Shown: positions 7,157 to 10,923 of the stretch, piece by piece
Numbering within the stretch: the stretch's first letter is position 1
How the letters are laid out: each line of letters begins with the position of its first letter
Origin: DAOTWP01 sp034435675
GTDB taxonomy: Bacteria; Chloroflexota; Anaerolineae; Aggregatilineales; Phototrophicaceae
Direction of reading: 5' to 3'
Assembly (NCBI GenBank): GCA_034435675.1
Contig: DAOTWP010000287.1
Span: 1 to 10,923, forward strand
DNA: 10,923 nucleotides
The notes under the pieces: model-generated
Seen by the model: only the letters and a program-made list of their open reading frames with translations
Told to the model about the DNA's origin: nothing
The model's database searches: none
Translations under genes and position numbers: made by a program

Positions 7157-10093
7157 TCAGGGGATGAAGCAGTAGGTGGCGATAAAGGTCACACTGCCCC
7201 ACGGATTGTTGCCCTGCTGCATCATATGGCGGAACGTCAGTGTCGAGGTTCCCGACCACAGGCTCAGGCGGAAGATGAAGCCCTGTTCACGGTTGTTGCC
7301 ATGATCCAGCACCGCGCCAACCTGATTGCTGCCCAGGAAAATTCGGAACGATTCGTTATCCTGATCGGAGCATTCCGGCGCGCCGGATGCCGGGCAGCCC
7401 AGTTCGGGGTGTCCCACGCGGCTGATGACCAGCAGGTAGCTGCCATCCCGCGCGCGGCTGGGAATGGTGACGCTGACCGCCTGCTCCTGCGGACCGCGCA
7501 TGCTCAGTTCGCGCCAATCGGTGTTCAGGTTAATCTGCTGGTAGCCCGGCGCACATTGCAGCGTGTTGGGCGCAGCAGCGGGTGGCTGTGGCGCAGGCGC
7601 GGAAGGTGGCTGAGTCGGTGCCGGGTTCGGGTTGGGATTCGGGTTCGGGTTGGGTGCAGGCGGCTGCGGCGTATCCGTTGGCGGCGGGGGCGGCACGGGC
7701 TGCTGCTGCTGGTTGCAGGTGAACTGCGAGGTCAGGTAGCCGCTGTTAAACGTATGTGTGCCCCACGAAACCGGGATGACCACATTCTGCCCGGCGGCAA
7801 GCTGCAAATTGCCGCTGGGGGTGCCGTTAATGCTGTAGGGCTGTGCCGCGCCCATCGCGCCGCCGTTGTTAGTGACGACAAATTCAACGCCATTGGCAGC
7901 GCACTGCCCGACGACAGTCAGCGCCGGTTCCGGCTGTGCGGGGGGCTGCTGCTGTGTGCAGGTATGTGTCGCGGTCAGGCTGCCGCTGGTGAAGGTGTGC
8001 GTGCCCCAGCCGCCCGGAATGGTCGTGCTCTGCCCGGCGGCAAGCTGGATATTGCCCAGCGGCACGCTATCCACGCTGAACTGCTGTGGGGCGGGCATTG
8101 CGCCACCGGCATTATTGATGACAAATTCGACGCCGTTGACCCCGCACTGCCCCAGCGCCGTGAGCTGTGGCGGCACAGCCTGTTCGCATGTCCCGCTGGT
8201 GGTCAGGCTGCCGCTGCTGAAGGTATGCGCCCCCCAGCCAGCGTTGACGGTCATGTTCTGCCCGGCGGCAAGCTGGATATTGCCCGCCACCGCTCCGTTG
8301 AGGCTGTAAGGCTGCGGCGCGGTCATCGTCCCGCCGCTATTGGTCAGCAGGAAGTCCAGCCCGTTTGACCCGCACTGCGTTACGGCGTTAAGTGTGGGCG
8401 GCGGCGGCGTGACGGTCACCGTCACGGTTGCCGACTGGGTGCGATTGCCATTGTCGCGGATCGTATAGGTAAACGTGTCACTGCCGCTGAACCCTGCGCC
8501 GGGTGTATAGACCAGGCGCTGATTGCTGTTGGATACGGTTCCATGACTCGCCTGCGCGAAGCTGGCAATCGTCACCCCGGCGGTGTCGTTCGCCAGTACG
8601 TTAATGGTCACCGGCGTGTTTGCCGCGGTTGTTGCCGTGTCGTTGCCTGCCACCAGCGGCTGCGGTGTTGCAGTGGGCGGCAGGGGGGTCGGGGTGGGCG
8701 GCAGCGGTGTCGCGGTTGCCGGCGGCGGGACGGTGCCGCTGACCTGGCAGCCGGACGGTGCTGAATTGATGACGTTCGAGCGATTTTGCAGCGAAGCATT
8801 GGTCAGTGTGTTCTGGAACCAGTAGGTGTCGCGCGTAGTGTTGGAGAGGAAAATACCCTGTCCATCACCACTGCCGCCCGCCAGGTTGAAACTGTTGCCC
8901 ACAAAGGCGTTGCGGTAGGCATCGGTATTCAGAACCACTGCATAGGTATTGCTCATACCGCCGGTGAAACGGTTATTCCGAATGCAGATGTTGTCGGCGG
9001 CGTAGATTGTCAGGTGTGCCCTGACGCGCCCGCCGCTGGTTGATTCGAAGGTGTTGCCTTCGATCAGCACACCGCTTGCGCCGGAGACCCAGGCAACGAG
9101 CTGGTAGCCCTTGATGTCTACGAAGCGGTTGTTGCGGATGATATTCCCGCGCAGTGAAGAGCCGGGTCTGCTGAAGGTCAGCCCGTGGAAGGGACCATTG
9201 CGGATGATATTGCCTTCGATGATATTGTTTTCCGCAATTTGCTGGGTGAGACCCAGGTTGGGTTCCAGGTTGAGTTCCCCGGCGCTGTAAGCCGGCGAGT
9301 ACTTGGGATGACCGGGGATCGTGCCCTGCTGGTTTTCCTCGATGGTGCAGCCCTGGATCAGGTTGTTGCGTCCGTGTGTGATGCTGACCCCGGAGCGAAT
9401 GTTGCGGCGGATGACGCAGTTACGGATGATGTTGTTTTCGGCAATATTGGCAGTGCCGTCGGCACGCCCGATATACAGTCCGTCGCCGTCAAAGTCTTCC
9501 ATCCAGACGCGCTCAATTAACCAGTTGTCTGTGCCTGCCAGCACAATACCGTGACTCAGCGTAGAGCCGACAGGGGTTGGGCGTCCGCCCCACTGTGCGG
9601 CGCTGCGCCCCAGCAGTTTCAGGTCGCGGATGGTCACGTTAGTGATGCTGACGGTCAACTGGCGCATGTCGCGGGGGGCAATCAGGGAGTAGTCCGGATT
9701 AACGCGCCCGTTCGCCATGGTCATCAGGTTGTCTTTGGCTTCAATCACGGTGGCGTAGTTGGGGTCGCCGTAAACCGTGATGCCATTGCACAGTTGCAGC
9801 GAACCGGAGCGATAACGCCCCGCCGGGATATAGACGCTGCCACGCGTGGGGCAGGCGGCATTGATGGCAGCTTGAATGCCCGTCGTATCTTCGCCGCTGT
9901 CGTTGGGGCGCGCACCATAATTGAGCACGTTGAACACGTTGCTCTGCTGCGCGGACACCAGTCCAACCGATGCCGCCAGTACGGTAAAGACAGCCACCAG
10001 CAGCACACGAGCGATCCATGACTGCGATGCACGCGATGAACTGCTCTGGTAGGCTTGCTGCTGTAATGAGACCTGCTGGTTCCGAAGTTTCAT
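7157..10093 (-). CDS. Exported right-handed beta-helix protein with Ig-like domain and cysteine-paired repeats
   Basis: This encodes 978 residues. ATG at 10093 is chosen because AGGAGG lies 7 bases upstream; an in-frame ATG at 10120 would place that site inside the gene and has no good site of its own. A polar 26-residue leader precedes a hydrophobic stretch (about 27-48) ending VSA-QQ, a signal peptide or anchor. Residues 54-101 match the pectate-lyase-superfamily N-cap (NYGARPNDSGEDTTGIQAAINAA, IPAGRY). About 141-447 is a parallel beta-helix with repeated GNxIxxN/NNIIRN ladders. A Pro/Thr linker (454-479) leads to a Big_9/cadherin-like domain (480-562), then three 69-residue repeats (568-793), a second Pro-rich linker with five NP pairs (815-824), and an unrecognised beta-rich domain (about 844-978). 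Beta-helix proteins of this type are often polysaccharide lyases, hydrolases or surface adhesins; I cannot fix catalytic residues. The repeats and linkers suggest a surface-displayed or secreted protein. Confidence 0.93.
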   Translation of the reverse strand: MKLRNQQVSLQQQAYQSSSSRASQSWIARVLLVAVFTVLAASVGLVSAQQSNVFNVLNYGARPNDSGEDTTGIQAAINAACPTRGSVYIPAGRYRSGSLQLCNGITVYGDPNYATVIEAKDNLMTMANGRVNPDYSLIAPRDMRQLTVSITNVTIRDLKLLGRSAAQWGGRPTPVGSTLSHGIVLAGTDNWLIERVWMEDFDGDGLYIGRADGTANIAENNIIRNCVIRRNIRSGVSITHGRNNLIQGCTIEENQQGTIPGHPKYSPAYSAGELNLEPNLGLTQQIAENNIIEGNIIRNGPFHGLTFSRPGSSLRGNIIRNNRFVDIKGYQLVAWVSGASGVLIEGNTFESTSGGRVRAHLTIYAADNICIRNNRFTGGMSNTYAVVLNTDAYRNAFVGNSFNLAGGSGDGQGIFLSNTTRDTYWFQNTLTNASLQNRSNVINSAPSGCQVSGTVPPPATATPLPPTPTPLPPTATPQPLVAGNDTATTAANTPVTINVLANDTAGVTIASFAQASHGTVSNSNQRLVYTPGAGFSGSDTFTYTIRDNGNRTQSATVTVTVTPPPPTLNAVTQCGSNGLDFLLTNSGGTMTAPQPYSLNGAVAGNIQLAAGQNMTVNAGWGAHTFSSGSLTTSGTCEQAVPPQLTALGQCGVNGVEFVINNAGGAMPAPQQFSVDSVPLGNIQLAAGQSTTIPGGWGTHTFTSGSLTATHTCTQQQPPAQPEPALTVVGQCAANGVEFVVTNNGGAMGAAQPYSINGTPSGNLQLAAGQNVVIPVSWGTHTFNSGYLTSQFTCNQQQQPVPPPPPTDTPQPPAPNPNPNPNPNPAPTQPPSAPAPQPPAAAPNTLQCAPGYQQINLNTDWRELSMRGPQEQAVSVTIPSRARDGSYLLVISRVGHPELGCPASGAPECSDQDNESFRIFLGSNQVGAVLDHGNNREQGFIFRLSLWSGTSTLTFRHMMQQGNNPWGSVTFIATYCFIP
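7622..7651 (-). repeat. NP dipeptide repeat in linker
   Basis: Five Asn-Pro pairs (residues 815-824) come from a 6-base repeating unit of AACCCG/AATCCC type within a Pro-rich linker. Such short arrays vary in length by slippage and act as extended spacers between domains. Confidence 0.8.
7715..8392 (-). repeat. Three 69-residue cysteine-paired protein repeats
   Basis: The copies lie at 8186-8392 (residues 568-636), 7958-8164 (644-712) and 7715-7921 (725-793). Each has the pattern QC-x-x-NG-[LV]-[DE]-F ... N-x-GG-x-M-x-A-x-Q ... GN-[IL]-QLAAGQ ... WG-[AT]-HTF-x-SG-x-LT ... C. The two cysteines are exactly 62 residues apart in all three (574/636, 650/712, 731/793), which suggests one disulfide per module. 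Short Pro/Gln linkers separate them. The segment coding for QLAAGQ is also strongly conserved in DNA. I do not recognise a named family; the shape suggests small beta-sandwich modules. Confidence 0.88.
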
Positions 10094-10100
10094 CGCTGTT

Positions 10101-10106
10101 CCTCCT
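10101..10106 (-). promoter_or_regulatory. Ribosome binding site that fixes the beta-helix gene start
   Basis: Minus-strand AGGAGG, 7 bases before ATG at 10093, is a near-perfect Shine-Dalgarno. It decides for this start over the in-frame ATG at 10120. Confidence 0.88.
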
Positions 10107-10194
10107 GGGTCTAGCGTCATTTCACTCGGAAGTGCGTTGTCGAAGCATTTACGATCTTCGGCAATGATTTACAAATTTCACATTTCTACATAAA

Positions 10195-10223
10195 GGAATA
10201 TCATGCCGCACAATAATTCTCAA
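10195..10223 (-). promoter_or_regulatory. Possible promoter of the beta-helix gene
   Basis: On the minus strand TTGAGA (10218-10223) is followed after 17 bases by TATTCC (10195-10200). The -35 matches five of six consensus bases, the -10 only three. The leader would be about 100 bases. The surrounding 10121-10400 is clearly more AT-rich than the genes, as promoter regions are. Other pairings are possible. Confidence 0.2.
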
Positions 10224-10686
10224 GCCTTCATGCATAGTTCTCAGGTACTCCCGGCACTAAAGTACTATCTGTGTTGATGTCGGTGTGGGCGACTGGTGAT
10301 GTCTCGCGTTTTCGTTATTGCTTCACAGCTCATCTAAACAAATTGACAACGCCTGCGCAATGATATGTTAGGATTTTGTTTGAGCAGATTTACTTTTTAC
10401 GGCACAATTCATAAATGCTGCCGGAGTGCCGCCCGGCGCGCTGCTGTGGCTTGAGGCAGGCAAATCAAAAACGCCGCGCGGTTCATGCATGCAGCAGACA
10501 CGAGCGCAGTGCGTGCGAAAAGTTGCGCTGAGTTTGGCAGAGTTGCCGTTATCGATGTTTTTCTTGTTGGGCAGCAGCTACGGATGTCTTGCGGTGGTGT
10601 GCGCACGCGCCGGGGAGGTGGGCAGCAGGCTTGCCGCGCAGGACAGACCGGGCGGCGCCGGGGCAGGAACCCGACGATAAGGATAA

Positions 10687-10794
10687 TGTCTAAGTACAAC
10701 CAAATTGAAAATGTCGGATGTAGGGGCAGGTCTCAGACCTCCCCTACGGAAAATAATCCCGCGAGATTTCTGTGTCTGTGGTTGTACTTATACA
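10687..10794. repeat. Nested inverted-repeat element, about 108 bp
   Basis: The arms TAAGTACAACCA (10691-10702) and TGGTTGTACTTA (10779-10790) are perfect 12-base inverted repeats. With one mismatch they extend to 16 bases, giving 10687-10702 and 10779-10794. Between them lies the separate palindrome at 10720-10747. This is the layout of a small non-autonomous insertion or of a folded RNA. I see no target-site duplication at the ends and no transposase. Confidence 0.6.
10720..10747. repeat. GTAGGGGC-type palindromic repeat, complete copy
   Basis: GTAGGGG (10720-10726) pairs with CCCCTAC (10741-10747), and AGGTCT (10728-10733) with AGACCT (10735-10740), leaving one bulged C at 10727. The 13 paired positions would fold into a strong hairpin on either strand. 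Repeats of this style are, as I recall, scattered between genes in Chloroflexota genomes. A second, partial copy is at the right edge. Confidence 0.75.
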
Positions 10795-10841
10795 CTGACA
10801 AGATTAAGTTGACTACTCATGGAAAAATCAATCAGATTGCC

Positions 10842-10866
10842 AACAAATGGGATTGATCCCATTGTT
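10842..10866. repeat. Short hairpin-forming palindrome
   Basis: AATGGGAT (10846-10853) and ATCCCATT (10856-10863) are perfect 8-base arms around TG. With one bulged A the stem extends by AAC/GTT to 10842-10866. There is no T-run after it on the plus strand, so it is not a typical terminator. Role unknown. Confidence 0.5.
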
Positions 10867-10907
10867 CATAACGATGCGAGGCTGTCTGAAAACCCTGCCA
10901 CCGTTGC

Positions 10908-10923
10908 GTAGGGGCGGGTCTGA
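10908..10923. repeat. GTAGGGGC-type palindromic repeat, copy cut by the window end
   Basis: GTAGGGGCGGGTCTGA matches the first 16 bases of the copy at 10720 at 14 positions. The second arm would lie beyond the window. A nearby stretch, GTCTGAAAACCCTGCC (10884-10899), looks like a decayed centre and right arm of the same kind of repeat. Confidence 0.6.

Larger units (their letters stand above)
10094..10923. other. Non-coding region upstream of the beta-helix gene
   Basis: There is no convincing gene in these 830 bases. Small open frames exist (for example plus 10426-10680 and 10485-10856, minus 10409-10699), but they use weak starts, lack ribosome binding sites and give compositionally odd products. 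Bases 10121-10400 are AT-rich and probably regulatory. Bases 10400-10680 are GC-rich without visible structure. Bases 10687-10923 hold several inverted repeats, listed separately. A neighbour to the right may be divergent or convergent; it is not visible. Confidence 0.65.

Noticed and set aside
6830..8368. A 512-codon open frame on the plus strand spanning the intergenic gap and the 3' part of the beta-helix gene.
   Set aside because: It crosses the probable terminator hairpin, lies antisense to a well supported gene with clear protein repeats, lacks a ribosome binding site and gives an Arg/Ala-rich product without domains.
10094..10120. A longer version of the beta-helix protein starting at ATG 10120.
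   Set aside because: The strong AGGAGG at 10101-10106 would be inside the coding sequence, and the upstream ATG has no site of its own.
10343..10370. A perfect TTGACA on the plus strand followed by TATGTT after 15 bases.
   Set aside because: The spacing is short, the 17-base alternative is a poor -10, and no credible plus-strand gene follows in the window.
10687..10794. Reading the nested inverted repeats as a CRISPR repeat or an intrinsic terminator.
   Set aside because: There is no regular repeat-spacer spacing, and no T-run follows the inner stem on either strand.
10426..10856. Plus-strand open frames at 10426-10680 and 10485-10856.
   Set aside because: The first begins with GTG, both lack a Shine-Dalgarno, they overlap each other, and the second runs through the inverted-repeat cluster. 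The products look like random translation.

Overview
The window carries two very large secreted proteins, both on the minus strand, plus two non-coding stretches. It looks like a member of the Chloroflexota (green non-sulfur lineage). Support for this is the fairly high coding GC, the Pro/Thr linkers of the TATP-LPPT type, the stacked He_PIG, DUF11 and Ig-like modules on giant exported proteins, and the GTAGGGGC-type palindromic repeats at the right end. This is inference from style, not a marker gene.

Layout, left to right. Positions 1-6683 (minus) are one uninterrupted reading frame of 2227 codons that starts at 6683 and leaves the window without a stop. I read every codon in this frame and found no TAA, TAG or TGA. 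The product has a signal peptide, an N,N-dimethylformamidase large-subunit-like module, an Ig-like domain, a DUF4082-like domain, a Big_5-like domain, a GATase1-like module, a NodB/polysaccharide-deacetylase-like module, a LamG-like lectin fold, further beta-sandwich domains, two DUF11 domains and the start of a tandem array of 87-residue He_PIG repeats. Positions 6684-7156 are intergenic and hold the gene's ribosome binding site, a possible promoter and a strong hairpin that probably ends the upstream gene. Positions 7157-10093 (minus) encode a 978-residue exported right-handed beta-helix protein with Pro-rich linkers, an Ig-like domain, three copies of a cysteine-paired 69-residue repeat and an unrecognised C-terminal beta-rich domain. 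Positions 10094-10923 hold no convincing gene. They contain the upstream region of the beta-helix gene and, at the right end, a cluster of inverted repeats, including a palindrome nested inside a longer pair of inverted arms.

The two genes share direction, export signals and a modular surface-protein style, but a 473-base gap with a hairpin suggests separate transcripts. Both products probably act outside the membrane, most likely on carbohydrate or other polymer substrates, but no substrate can be read from the sequence. I see no tRNA, rRNA, CRISPR array, transposase or defence system.
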